This document shows, piece after piece, positions 8,850 through 17,312 of a stretch of DNA of 64,000 nt (the stretch's first letter is position 1; the number at the start of each line of letters is the position of its first letter). Made by a program: the position numbers and the translations under genes. The stretch lies in the NCBI RefSeq assembly GCF_020687765.1, contig NZ_JAJEWJ010000002.1, forward strand, positions 186,001-250,000, given 5' to 3'. A model generated the notes under the pieces. The model worked only from the letters and a program-made list of their open reading frames with translations, ran no database searches and was not told the DNA's origin. This DNA is from Sphingobacterium sp. FBM7-1 (lineage in GTDB: Bacteria; Bacteroidota; Bacteroidia; Sphingobacteriales; Sphingobacteriaceae).

Positions 8850-9729
8850 AAGAGCATTTATCGCAACCGCCGTACTAGGCACGGCGGCTCTGATGACCCC
8901 TGATACCGTGTGGGCATGGGGCCGAAAAGAACAACGTTATAAAGTCGCAGTTATCGATCTGATGATCTTGAAACGGCAAAAGCTTGGAGCCGTGAAACTC
9001 ACTCATGAGATCGGCGCAGATGGACTCGAAGTAGATATGGGCGGTTTAGGCAATCGGGATACCTTTGATAATCAGTTTTTTGACGACGCTTTTCGAGCGA
9101 ACTATCTAAAAGCCTTAAAAGAATATAACATCGACGTAGCTTCCGTTGCTATGACGGGTTTTTATGCACAATCCTTTGCAACGAGGCCTACTTACAAACA
9201 AATGGTAGGTGATTGTTTGAAAACTTGTCAGTTGCTCGGTGCTAAAATCGCCTTTCTACCGCTTGGTGTACAGGGAGATTTGGTGCAAAACCCAGAATTG
9301 CGCCCAGCTATTGTAGAACGGCTCCGCGAAGTTGGAAAGATGGCTAAGAAGGCGGGTGTCATCGTAGGTATCGAAACGGCTTTAGATGCACGAGGAGACG
9401 TGGAACTTTTAAAAGAAATTGGATCGAAGCATATTCAAATCTATTTTAATTTTTCGAACCCTTTAAAAGAGGGAAGGGATTTAATAGAGGAGCTCCAGAT
9501 ACTCGGTAAGAAACGAATTTGTCAAATTCATTGTACGGATGAGGATGGGGTATGGTTGCAAAATAACCAGCGATTGGACATGCCAAAGGTGAAGGCGGCA
9601 TTAGATAAGATGGGTTGGAAGGGCTGGCTAGTTATTGAGCGTTCGCGCGATGCGAGTTTATCGCCCCGTGCAGTAACCGAAAACTTTGGCGCGAACACAA
9701 GATATGTAAAATCAATTTTTCAAAACTAA
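8833..9729 (+). CDS. exported sugar phosphate isomerase/epimerase-type TIM barrel
   Basis: A 298-residue protein of the AP-endonuclease-2 / xylose-isomerase-like TIM-barrel family. It starts with a Tat-like signal (NRRAFIATAVLG, cleavage near residue 28, VWA-W). Likely metal ligands are in VGIETALDARG, CQIHCTDE and WLVIERSRD. Exported members of this family are common beside Bacteroidota polysaccharide loci and mostly uncharacterised; some act on 3-keto-sugars. Its start overlaps the upstream hydrolase by 17 bases, so the two are probably translated together. Export suggests action on oligosaccharides or free sugars in the periplasm. The reaction is unknown. Confidence 0.78.
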   Translation: MNPLNRRAFIATAVLGTAALMTPDTVWAWGRKEQRYKVAVIDLMILKRQKLGAVKLTHEIGADGLEVDMGGLGNRDTFDNQFFDDAFRANYLKALKEYNIDVASVAMTGFYAQSFATRPTYKQMVGDCLKTCQLLGAKIAFLPLGVQGDLVQNPELRPAIVERLREVGKMAKKAGVIVGIETALDARGDVELLKEIGSKHIQIYFNFSNPLKEGRDLIEELQILGKKRICQIHCTDEDGVWLQNNQRLDMPKVKAALDKMGWKGWLVIERSRDASLSPRAVTENFGANTRYVKSIFQN

Positions 9730-9741
9730 TATTACTTATAG

Positions 9742-11196
9742 ATGAGAACGATATGGATTGGGTTGGTCGTGCTTCTATGCGCTAGTTGTGCATCGAGCTC
9801 TTTGAAGGAAAGACTAGACAGTAGCTTGCTGCAATATGATGAAGTAGGGGCCGCAGTTATGCCGGAAGCTATTGCCACCGTGCAATCACCTTTTTTTACA
9901 CACGATTTCAAACGCCCGACTTTTCCCGAACGTATCGATTCACTGGCTCCTGGTGAAGATGTGATCCAAGCGGGTATCGACCGATTGGCCTCAGCAGGAG
10001 GAGGCACATTGGTGTTAACAAAGGGGGACTACTTGTCCGGAAGAATCGAGTTAAAGTCTCATATCAATCTCTATTTCGAAGACGGAGCAGTGATTACGTT
10101 CAAAAGTGAGATTGAAGATTTCTTACCCGTAGTATACACGCGAAATGAGGGGATAGAGCTCTATTCGCTAGGGGCATGTATTTATGCGAACGATGCAGTA
10201 AATATCGCGATTACAGGTAAAGGTAAACTTATTGGTCCGGGTGAAGGATCGATCCGCGAACGTACCATGACGCACGACGTTATTGAAAACATCGTCAGTA
10301 GCGATACACCGATTGGAGATCGTATATACGACGGTAAGACTGCGGAATTTATTTTTCCTCCAGCAATGATTGCGCCTATCAACTGTAAACAAGTTTTTAT
10401 TGAAGGGCTGACTTTGGAGCGCTCTGCTTTTTGGAATGTGGTACCTACTTTTTGTGAAGATGTGATTATACGAGGTGTACAGGTGTATTCCAAAGGAATT
10501 CCTCGCGGGGATGGAATAGATATCGAATCATCCAAAAATGTCTTGGTGGAGTATTGTAGCCTGTATACCGGTGATGATTGTATCGCGATCAAAGCAGGCA
10601 GAGGATATGATGGATTGCGCGCAGCCAGGCCTTCAGAGAATATTGTTGTGCGCTACTGCTTAGCAGGTGAAGGCCATGGAGGGATCACCTTGGGCAGCGA
10701 AACTGCCGGTATGATTAAAAATTTATATGTGCACGACTGTGCCTTTGACGGAACAGATGTGGGGATACGTTTTAAGACACGTCGTCCACGCGGCGGTGGT
10801 GGACAGCATATAGTATTTGAAAATATTCGGATGAATATTGGAAAATCGGCGTTACGCTGGGATATGTTGGGTAGTTCAACACACGTCGGCGCGCAAGCTA
10901 GTCGCGATTTTGCCGTGGAAGTTAACGCACTAACACCGAAGTTTTCAGACGTTACCATCGATAACATCCTTATTGAATCGACACGGGATTGTATCCAGGT
11001 AGAAGGAATTCCCGAATCACGCTTGGAAAATGTAACAATCTCCAACCTTCATGCTACCGGTAAGCGTTATCTAGCAATCAAGGATGCGAAAGATTTTTTG
11101 ATCAAAGACAGTGAGATATATTGTGACGACTGTGTTATAGATAGTGTAAATGTAACTGGTTTAGTGCAGCAGAATGTTAACATCATCACACAGTAG
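9742..11196 (+). CDS. GH28 polygalacturonase / rhamnogalacturonan hydrolase, lipoprotein
   Basis: A 484-residue right-handed beta-helix enzyme of family GH28. The N-terminus is a lipoprotein signal (lipobox LCAS before C16). All GH28 active-site signatures are present: GDGIDIES (D257/D260), GDDC (D278, D279), GEGHGG (H312) and RFK (R343, K345). It hydrolyses galacturonosyl linkages in the pectin backbone or RG-II side chains. It is the last gene of the first operon, 12 bases after the TIM barrel. A terminator-like hairpin begins immediately after its stop. Confidence 0.92.
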   Translation: MRTIWIGLVVLLCASCASSSLKERLDSSLLQYDEVGAAVMPEAIATVQSPFFTHDFKRPTFPERIDSLAPGEDVIQAGIDRLASAGGGTLVLTKGDYLSGRIELKSHINLYFEDGAVITFKSEIEDFLPVVYTRNEGIELYSLGACIYANDAVNIAITGKGKLIGPGEGSIRERTMTHDVIENIVSSDTPIGDRIYDGKTAEFIFPPAMIAPINCKQVFIEGLTLERSAFWNVVPTFCEDVIIRGVQVYSKGIPRGDGIDIESSKNVLVEYCSLYTGDDCIAIKAGRGYDGLRAARPSENIVVRYCLAGEGHGGITLGSETAGMIKNLYVHDCAFDGTDVGIRFKTRRPRGGGGQHIVFENIRMNIGKSALRWDMLGSSTHVGAQASRDFAVEVNALTPKFSDVTIDNILIESTRDCIQVEGIPESRLENVTISNLHATGKRYLAIKDAKDFLIKDSEIYCDDCVIDSVNVTGLVQQNVNIITQ

Positions 11197-11220
11197 GGGC
11201 GTATTGATTACGCCCGTTTA
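11197..11220 (+). terminator. terminator-like hairpin after GH28
   Basis: GGGCGTA (11197-11203) and TACGCCC (11209-11215) form a perfect 7-bp stem with a five-base loop, directly after the GH28 stop. The tail GTTTATGT has only a short T run, so termination may be weak. Its position at the end of a ten-gene + strand operon supports a terminator. Confidence 0.5.
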
Positions 11221-11689
11221 TGTGAGATATTGTCTTGCGTTTGAACTCATGATACGTAACATGCTTTAAACGAAATGTGTATTGCTTCCGAAGTAAGTGT
11301 TTTTTAACTTCAACAATAATTACGTGGATATGTAGCCGACCCGCAACGATTTTTAAACCGTTAACGATGGATTCCTAACAGAGAACTTTTTCTCGTTTTC
11401 GCATGAAGCAGCGTCGAATCGCCTTAAAATCGTGTCGTTGCTCCTTTATCCTATAAATATGTAGACGGACATCTCCTTAAATCTAATGGAATTTAAGGAG
11501 ATGTTCTATTACACTGTCAGTATTCATGACGAGGCTCCTGTGAAGAACGTTGCATTTGGTTCCATGTTACGTAGCGATGAACCTACCTATAACCTGATGT
11601 TTTCTTTCGTTTTTTTTCTTTTTTCTTTGTTTGTTTCGTTTTATTTTCGATATTTAGCATATATAAACGAGCAGACTGCTATATAAATT
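11216..11689. other. intergenic region between GH28 operon and deoR
   Basis: This is the longest gene-poor stretch in the window. It holds a perfect 14-bp stem hairpin (listed separately) and a pyrimidine-rich tract at about 11599-11650. An open frame of 66 codons (11486-11686) starts inside the hairpin and is mostly the hydrophobic translation of the T-rich tract; I do not accept it as a gene. I found no clear TAnnTTTG promoter, although the deoR promoter presumably lies here. Confidence 0.6.
11469..11504. repeat. perfect 14-bp inverted repeat (hairpin)
   Basis: ACATCTCCTTAAAT (11469-11482) is followed by an 8-base loop and ATTTAAGGAGATGT (11491-11504), its exact reverse complement. There is no T tract on either side, so it is not an obvious rho-independent terminator. 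It may be an RNA structural element, a protein-binding site or a processed hairpin in the leader upstream of deoR. Confidence 0.75.
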
Positions 11690-12457
11690 ATGTTACCCAT
11701 CCAACGTAGAGAGAAAATATTAGGTCTCCTGAAGGAAGACGGCGCGGCTAAAGTCATCAGCTTAGCCACACTTTTTAAAGTGACCGAAGCAACTATTCGC
11801 CAGGATCTGGAGAAATTAGAAAAAGAGGGGCTTATCTCGCGGGATCATGGGGGAGCCTATCTGCGTAATATTGAAGATCAGGTCCGTACGTTTTCGCTCG
11901 CCCACCAACATGAAAATGTGGGCAAAAAAGAAAGGATTGCTGCAAAATGTGTCGAACTAATCGAAAATGGGGATACCATTATTCTAGACTCGGGTTCCAC
12001 AACGACAGAAATCGCACAAAGGATCAAGGGAATCAAGAATTTGACCGTCATTACTAATGCGTTGAACATCGCCTTATTGCTAGGAGCAGAGCCGGGCATA
12101 GAAGTGATCATGACCGGTGGAGAATTTAAACCGCCTACTTTGTCGCTGACCGGACAAAAAGCAGCCGATTTTTTTAAAGGCATTAACGTCCAGAAGCTGT
12201 TTCTAGCGACGGCGGGCGTATCCTTGAAAGCGGGTTTGACCTATCCTAGTATTAGTGATATTGTCGTTAAAAAGGCGATGGTAGACGCGGCGGAAGTGAC
12301 TTACCTCGTAGCAGACTCCACGAAGATCGGAAGAACATCGTTCGCAAGCTTGGGTGCAATGTCGTTAATTGACTTTTTGGTCACGGACGCCGAAATCGAG
12401 GAGGGGCACAAAAACGTATTCCGGGATCACGAAATTGAGATCATCATAGCGGATTGA
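11690..12457 (+). CDS. DeoR-family transcriptional regulator
   Basis: A 255-residue sugar-responsive regulator. Residues 1-57 form the DeoR winged helix-turn-helix (RREKILGLL, VTEATIRQDLEKLEKEGLI, DHGGA). The C-terminal sensor domain has the phosphosugar-binding signatures DSGSTTTEIA (from D100), VITNALNIA, LATAGVS and VADSTKIGR. DeoR proteins usually repress and respond to a phosphorylated sugar intermediate. It is the first gene of the isomerase / transketolase / ABC operon, 42 bases upstream of it, so it most likely controls that operon in response to a ketose or acid-sugar phosphate. Confidence 0.9.
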   Translation: MLPIQRREKILGLLKEDGAAKVISLATLFKVTEATIRQDLEKLEKEGLISRDHGGAYLRNIEDQVRTFSLAHQHENVGKKERIAAKCVELIENGDTIILDSGSTTTEIAQRIKGIKNLTVITNALNIALLLGAEPGIEVIMTGGEFKPPTLSLTGQKAADFFKGINVQKLFLATAGVSLKAGLTYPSISDIVVKKAMVDAAEVTYLVADSTKIGRTSFASLGAMSLIDFLVTDAEIEEGHKNVFRDHEIEIIIAD

Positions 12458-12499
12458 GAGACGCTATATAACTAAAAATAATATAGAGAGAGAAAAAAA

Positions 12500-13912
12500 A
12501 TGAATAAAGGAGTGTTAGGTGTAATATTCGGAAATCGAGATTTTTTTCCGGATCATTTAGTGGGAACAGCGAGGAGCGAGGTAATGCGCGCGTTGGAAGA
12601 AGCGGGCTTGGGCTATCGGATGCTGCAGGAATCGGATACGGAGATGGGTGGAGTGAAGACATTTGCAGATGCCCAAAAATGTGCCAATCTTTTCAAGGCG
12701 CATCGCGAAGAGATTATGGGGATATTGGTTGTATTGCCCAATTTTGGGGACGAAAGGGGAATTGCTGAAACGATTAATATGGCGGGGCTAGATGTGCCCG
12801 TACTGGTGCAGGCATATCCAGACGATCTTGATAAATTGGACGTCGCCCGTCGTCGTGATGCCTGGTGTGGTAAGATTTCCGTTTGTAATAATTTATATCA
12901 ATACGGTATCAAATATAGTTTGACGGAACAACATGTTATTCGTCCAGATCATACTGATTTTGTACAAGAAGTTAAAGACTTTGCCGCGGTGTGTCGGGTA
13001 GTTCGTGGTCTGAAAGGCATGCGTATCGGCGCAGTTGGTGCTCGCCCGGGTGGTTTTAACACGGTGCGTTACAGTGAAAAAATCTTACAGCGGAACGGGA
13101 TTACCGTGGTGACAGTCGATTTGTCCGAAATTTTAGGGCAGGCGAATCGCATTAAAAACGACGACAAGGTCGTGAAAGACCGTATTGATAAGATGTTGAG
13201 TTATGCAAAGCGCGGGCTAACGCCAGATGAGGCACTGATTCAGATGGCTAAATTGGACCTGGTTTTAGAAGAGTTTGTTCAGGAGAATGCGTTGGATGCT
13301 ACAGCCCTACAATGTTGGACTTCCTTACAACAAAATTATGGATGCAACGTCTGTACCTCTATGAGTATGATGAGTGAAAATATGTTGCCCAGTGCTTGTG
13401 AAGTCGATGTGACAGGTACGCTGACGATGTATGCTATGCAGCTGGCCTCAGGTACTCCGAGTGCGTTGGTAGATTGGAATAATAACTACGCCGACGATCC
13501 GAATAAAACAGTACTATTCCATTGTGGAAACTGGGCAAAAGCTTTCTTGCCAGAGATCGAAATTAGCAATGCGCCAATCTTGGGATCGTCTTTGGGTGTA
13601 GAGAACACTTGGGGGGCGTTGGATGGTCGCACACCAGCTTCACCGCTGACATATGGTCGAATTAGTACCGATGATGTGCAAGGTAAGATTAAGGTCTATC
13701 TCGGCGAGGGAGAACTGACTGACGACGAGTTAAATACTTTCGGTAATCGTGCGGTAGCTCAGATACCTAATTTACAGGGCCTGATGCAATACGTATGTAG
13801 AAATGGCTTTGAGCATCATGTAGTAATGAATGCCTCAAAGACCGGTAAAATATTAGAGGAGGCGTTAGGGAATTACTTGTCCTGGGACGTCTATAATCAT
13901 GATAAAGTGTAA
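12500..13912 (+). CDS. L-fucose/L-arabinose isomerase-family protein
   Basis: A 470-residue protein with the architecture of FucI/AraA ketol isomerases. Candidate Mn-binding residues are in ACEVDVTG (E301, D303) and FHCGNW (H341). It precedes a split transketolase and a pentose-type ABC importer and kinase, so it should convert an imported aldose to a ketose. In published D-apiose pathways an isomerase makes D-apulose before kinase and transketolase steps; I do not know whether that isomerase belongs to this family. Aceric acid, a branched 5-deoxy sugar of RG-II, is a second candidate because FucI relatives accept deoxy sugars. The stop overlaps the next start by one base (TAATG). Confidence 0.83.
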   Translation: MNKGVLGVIFGNRDFFPDHLVGTARSEVMRALEEAGLGYRMLQESDTEMGGVKTFADAQKCANLFKAHREEIMGILVVLPNFGDERGIAETINMAGLDVPVLVQAYPDDLDKLDVARRRDAWCGKISVCNNLYQYGIKYSLTEQHVIRPDHTDFVQEVKDFAAVCRVVRGLKGMRIGAVGARPGGFNTVRYSEKILQRNGITVVTVDLSEILGQANRIKNDDKVVKDRIDKMLSYAKRGLTPDEALIQMAKLDLVLEEFVQENALDATALQCWTSLQQNYGCNVCTSMSMMSENMLPSACEVDVTGTLTMYAMQLASGTPSALVDWNNNYADDPNKTVLFHCGNWAKAFLPEIEISNAPILGSSLGVENTWGALDGRTPASPLTYGRISTDDVQGKIKVYLGEGELTDDELNTFGNRAVAQIPNLQGLMQYVCRNGFEHHVVMNASKTGKILEEALGNYLSWDVYNHDKV

Positions 13913-14736
13913 TGGAAAAATCGTTAGCAAAAAAATCTGTTGAATACCGCCAACGTATTTTGAAATATATCTACCAGGCAAAAGCCGGTCACACGGGAGG
14001 GAGTTTATCTTGCGTGGATATATTGAATGTGCTGTATAACAGCGTTATGAATGTGAGTCCCTCCAATTTTAATAGTCCCGACAGGGACCGCTATGTGCAG
14101 AGCAAAGGACATTGTGTGGAAGCTCTTTTTGTGGTGCTGGCTGATCAGGGTTTTTTCCCGGAGTCGGAACTGGAGACATTAGGGCGATATCGCTCCCATT
14201 TCATCGGGCACCCTACCCGAAAGGTTCCGGGGGTAGAACAGAATACCGGAGCATTGGGACATGGTCTTTCCCTGAGTGTAGGTATGGCGATTGCTGCGAA
14301 ACTAGATCAGAAAGATTATAAAGTCTTCACGCTATTGGGTGACGGAGAACTGGCCGAAGGCTCCAATTGGGAGGCTGCGTTAACCGCAGCTCATTATGAA
14401 TTGGATAATCTCTGTGCCGTATTGGACTATAACAGGATGCAAATTTCGGCTCCTACTCGTGAGGTGTGTAACACCGATCCAGTGGCTGATAAGTTCCGGA
14501 GTTTTGGATGGGATGTGATGGAGGTCGATGGGCACGATGTCGAGGAGTTAGAGCGCATCTTCAAGCAACTTCCTTTGTCGTCTGGAAAGCCCTGTTTGGT
14601 GATTGCACATACCATAAAAGGAAAAGGTATCAGCTATATGGAAAATGTATTGAAATGGCATCACGGAGTACCTAATGAAGAAGAATATGAGCAAGCACAA
14701 AAGGAATTGGAGGAATCCCTTTTGGCTTTAGATTAA
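13912..14736 (+). CDS. aptA: transketolase N-terminal subunit, probable apulose-4-phosphate transketolase A
   Basis: A 274-residue thiamine-diphosphate-binding half of a split transketolase. Visible motifs are AGHTGG (H27), SKGH (64-67), GALGHGLS and the ThDP/Mg motif GDGELAEGSNWEAA (from G143). It pairs with the next gene, 11 bases downstream. Split transketolases occur in several pathways. Next to an RbsABC-type importer, an FGGY kinase and, farther on, an RLP and DUF1537 kinase, the best match is the D-apulose-4-phosphate transketolase (AptAB). That enzyme yields xylulose 5-phosphate and dihydroxyacetone phosphate with glyceraldehyde 3-phosphate. The family is certain; the specific substrate is inferred. 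Confidence 0.82.
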   Translation: MEKSLAKKSVEYRQRILKYIYQAKAGHTGGSLSCVDILNVLYNSVMNVSPSNFNSPDRDRYVQSKGHCVEALFVVLADQGFFPESELETLGRYRSHFIGHPTRKVPGVEQNTGALGHGLSLSVGMAIAAKLDQKDYKVFTLLGDGELAEGSNWEAALTAAHYELDNLCAVLDYNRMQISAPTREVCNTDPVADKFRSFGWDVMEVDGHDVEELERIFKQLPLSSGKPCLVIAHTIKGKGISYMENVLKWHHGVPNEEEYEQAQKELEESLLALD

Positions 14737-14747
14737 AATGGCTTTAG

Positions 14748-15707
14748 ATGATGAATAAAGAGATAAAAATGGGAAAAGCAAACTTGGAAACTTTCTCTGA
14801 AACGCTACAGGGTATAGCAGAGGAGAATAAAAGTTTGCTGGTGGTAACAAGCGATTCCCGCGGATCGGGTAAATTGGTTCCTTTTGCACAGCGTTTTCCA
14901 AAACAACTGGTAGAAGTTGGCATCGCCGAACAGAACTTGGTTGGTATATCCGCCGGATTAGCCTCTACTGGTAAACAGGTTTTTGCGGTTTCACCCGCTT
15001 GCTTTTTGACGGCAAGATCCTTAGAGCAGATAAAAAATGACGTAGCATATTCCGATAACCCGGTGACATTAGTAGGGATCAGTGCCGGAGTGAGCTATGG
15101 AGCGCTGGGTTCTACCCACCATAGTTTGCACGACTATGCGGCTTTACGCGCAATCCATAACCTAGTGGTCTGTGCACCGGCTGATAATTTTGAAACAAAG
15201 GAAGCAGTGCGACAAGCAGCCGAGGCGACGCATCCGATATATCTGCGCTTCGGTAAACGGCCGATGCCAGTGTTGAGCGAAGAGGTGCCTTTTGTATTTG
15301 GGAAAGGGCGTGTCTTGCGGGAAGGAAAAGATATTGCTATTGTGACGACTGGCGAGCTGTTGCATCCGGCCTTGGAAGCCGCCGCAAGGTTGAAGGAGTC
15401 ACAGGGTATCGCCGCCACGGTTGTTAGTATGCATACTGTAAAACCGCTAGATACAGATTTGTTGACGAAGCTAGCGGCCACAGGAATGCCTATTTTAACC
15501 GTAGAAGAGCATAGTGTATACGGTGGTCTAGGGGAAGCATGTGCTTCATTTTTATTGCAAGCAGGCTTTTCTAATCGTTTCCAGATTATGGCGATTCCGG
15601 ACGAATATACGGTCACCGGCGCACAACAAGAAATATTCGACCATTATGGTCTTAATGAAGAAGGGATAACGGCGGTTGCGGAACAGCTGCTGGAAATTGC
15701 TAAATAA
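14748..15707 (+). CDS. aptB: transketolase C-terminal subunit, probable apulose-4-phosphate transketolase B
   Basis: A 319-residue pyrimidine-binding plus C-terminal half of a split transketolase. The catalytic Glu is in VGIAEQN (E61). SAGVSYGALGSTHHSLHD and the C-terminal VEEHSVYGGLGEA are typical. The start is uncertain: ATG codons lie at 14748, 14751 and 14769 (methionine 8), and the last has a better-placed purine-rich upstream. Together with the N-terminal subunit it forms the active enzyme. It is followed after 11 bases by the sugar-binding lipoprotein gene. Confidence 0.82.
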   Translation: MMNKEIKMGKANLETFSETLQGIAEENKSLLVVTSDSRGSGKLVPFAQRFPKQLVEVGIAEQNLVGISAGLASTGKQVFAVSPACFLTARSLEQIKNDVAYSDNPVTLVGISAGVSYGALGSTHHSLHDYAALRAIHNLVVCAPADNFETKEAVRQAAEATHPIYLRFGKRPMPVLSEEVPFVFGKGRVLREGKDIAIVTTGELLHPALEAAARLKESQGIAATVVSMHTVKPLDTDLLTKLAATGMPILTVEEHSVYGGLGEACASFLLQAGFSNRFQIMAIPDEYTVTGAQQEIFDHYGLNEEGITAVAEQLLEIAK

Positions 15708-15718
15708 ACCTATTTATT

Positions 15719-16666
15719 ATGTATATCATATATAGATATCTGCTTATAGGGGGATTGCTGTCGCTAATTATCGCTTGTGGTCGTGGTGAAAAGAACAACC
15801 CTTCGGAAAAACAGATTGCGATCATTGTTTCAACATTGAACAACCCTTGGTTTGTATTCCTAGCCGAAACGGCGAAGGATGAAGCAGAAAAACGGGGCTA
15901 TGTCGCGCGCATTTTTGATTCCCAGAATAATACGTCTTTAGAGTCAGATCATTTTGAAAATGCGGTAGCACTAGGTTACGATGCGATACTACTTAATGCG
16001 ACTGATTCAGACGGTTCTGTCGCGAATGCACGTAAAGCAATGGAAGCGGGCGTTCCAGTTTTTTGTATGGACCGAGAACTGAATGATCCGAAAGCAGCAA
16101 CATCGCAAATTGTGTCGGATAGTTATTCCGGTTGTGTGGAATTAGGGGGGCTGTTCGTCCGTTCATTGGGAAAGAAAGGCAAATATGTGGAATTGTTAGG
16201 TTTAGTTGGCGATAATAATACGTGGAACAGATCGAAAGGATTTCATTATGTGGTGGATCATTTTCCAGAAATCGAGATGGTGGCGCAGCAAAGTGCGGAC
16301 TTTGACAGAAACAAGGCTATGGAAGTATTGGAGTCTATTTTGCAGGCGCATCCTGATATAGATGCGGTCTTTTGTGGAAATGATGCGATGGCCATGGGGG
16401 CTTATCAAGCATTGGTAGCAGTAGGTAAAGATGAAAAGATTCAAGTTTTTGGTTTCGATGGTTCGGAAGATGCGGTAGGTTCTATCCAATCGGGTGGACT
16501 TTCAGCTACGGTGATGCAATTTCCACAAAAAATAGCAGAGACGGCTGTCGCGTTCTCTGGAGAGTTTTTTGAAGGTAAAACTACCTTTCCGCAAAAAACC
16601 TTGGTGGACGTAGAATTGGTTACTCCTGAAAATGTACGTATATATTCGAGCTATGGTAAAGAATGA
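15719..16666 (+). CDS. sugar ABC transporter substrate-binding lipoprotein (RbsB/Peripla_BP_4 type)
   Basis: A 315-residue periplasmic-binding-protein-type lipoprotein, with lipobox LIIAC (C20). The mature part matches ribose/xylose-type binding proteins: AIIVSTLNNPWFV, DAILLNATDSDG, CMDRELNDP, FCGNDAMAMGAYQAL and VFGFDGSEDA. It delivers a pentose-like sugar to the permease encoded downstream. Binding proteins of this class led to the discovery of the D-apiose pathways. Lipid anchoring is a common variation for ABC binding proteins in Bacteroidota. The stop lies inside the next gene's 5' end. Confidence 0.9.
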   Translation: MYIIYRYLLIGGLLSLIIACGRGEKNNPSEKQIAIIVSTLNNPWFVFLAETAKDEAEKRGYVARIFDSQNNTSLESDHFENAVALGYDAILLNATDSDGSVANARKAMEAGVPVFCMDRELNDPKAATSQIVSDSYSGCVELGGLFVRSLGKKGKYVELLGLVGDNNTWNRSKGFHYVVDHFPEIEMVAQQSADFDRNKAMEVLESILQAHPDIDAVFCGNDAMAMGAYQALVAVGKDEKIQVFGFDGSEDAVGSIQSGGLSATVMQFPQKIAETAVAFSGEFFEGKTTFPQKTLVDVELVTPENVRIYSSYGKE

Positions 16667-17312
16667 TAAAGGCAAACCGTCCAAAAACCGCAAAGTTTTA
16701 AAGTATGGCCTTATTGGCCTAGTCAGCATTTTTTTACTGTATAATTCCTTTTATGTGGTATCGCTGGATTCGCGTATTTCGAAGCAGGTAGATGGAGAGG
16801 CTGAGTTATTAGCAGACATGTATCTAACCGAAAGACTCCCAGAGGTGTTGGCGAGTGCGGCTGAACCCTGTGCATTATTGCAGGCATTAACCCAAGAGGA
16901 TGCGGACTGGGGACAGTACGGAAAGCAGACTAATATTGGGAATCGATATTATTTTTTAGTCCGTGGTGAAGGTATAGTGGAAGAAATTAACGATAGCTTC
17001 GTGCGGATAAAATTTGGAGCAGGACCGGAAGCTTGTTCGTTGCGTTTAGCAACCGTTTATATTTTCGGTAATGAGATTCGCGACGCTTCGGGAGAGTTAC
17101 GATTGGAGGATGTAGGTGAATTGGCTAAGTTTAATGCGATCTCGGAGATTATAAATAAACAAGTGCGGGAACAAGTGGTTCCGGCCTTTTTGGATGCCGT
17201 GCAAGTGGGGCAGCGAGTTAGTGTCCAGGGTGCGTTTGCACTAAACAAACGTCTGGGTATAACGGCCGATTTTGAAGTTATGCCGACACAGCTACAAATT
17301 ATAACGGAATGA
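16653..17312 (+). CDS. DUF2291-family membrane-anchored protein
   Basis: About 219 residues from ATG 16653 (226 if the ATG at 16632 is used). A single transmembrane segment (LKYGLIGLVSIFLLYNSFYV) follows a positively charged N-terminus, then a soluble domain outside with GNRYYFLVRGEG, VRIKFG and VGQRVSVQGAF. This matches DUF2291, a family of unknown function that commonly accompanies ribose-type ABC importers. It overlaps the binding-protein gene at one end and the ATPase gene (ATGA) at the other, so it is translationally coupled to the transporter. It is probably an accessory of transporter assembly or sugar handling. Confidence 0.78.
   Translation: MVKNDKGKPSKNRKVLKYGLIGLVSIFLLYNSFYVVSLDSRISKQVDGEAELLADMYLTERLPEVLASAAEPCALLQALTQEDADWGQYGKQTNIGNRYYFLVRGEGIVEEINDSFVRIKFGAGPEACSLRLATVYIFGNEIRDASGELRLEDVGELAKFNAISEIINKQVREQVVPAFLDAVQVGQRVSVQGAFALNKRLGITADFEVMPTQLQIITE

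Noticed and set aside
11486-11686. 66-codon open frame upstream of deoR with a hydrophobic segment
   Set aside because: It starts inside the 14-bp hairpin, has no clear ribosome-binding site, and its hydrophobic stretch is simply the translation of a T-rich tract.
15134-15616. 160-codon antisense frame inside the transketolase C-terminal subunit
   Set aside because: It lies wholly inside a conserved enzyme gene and shows no family features.
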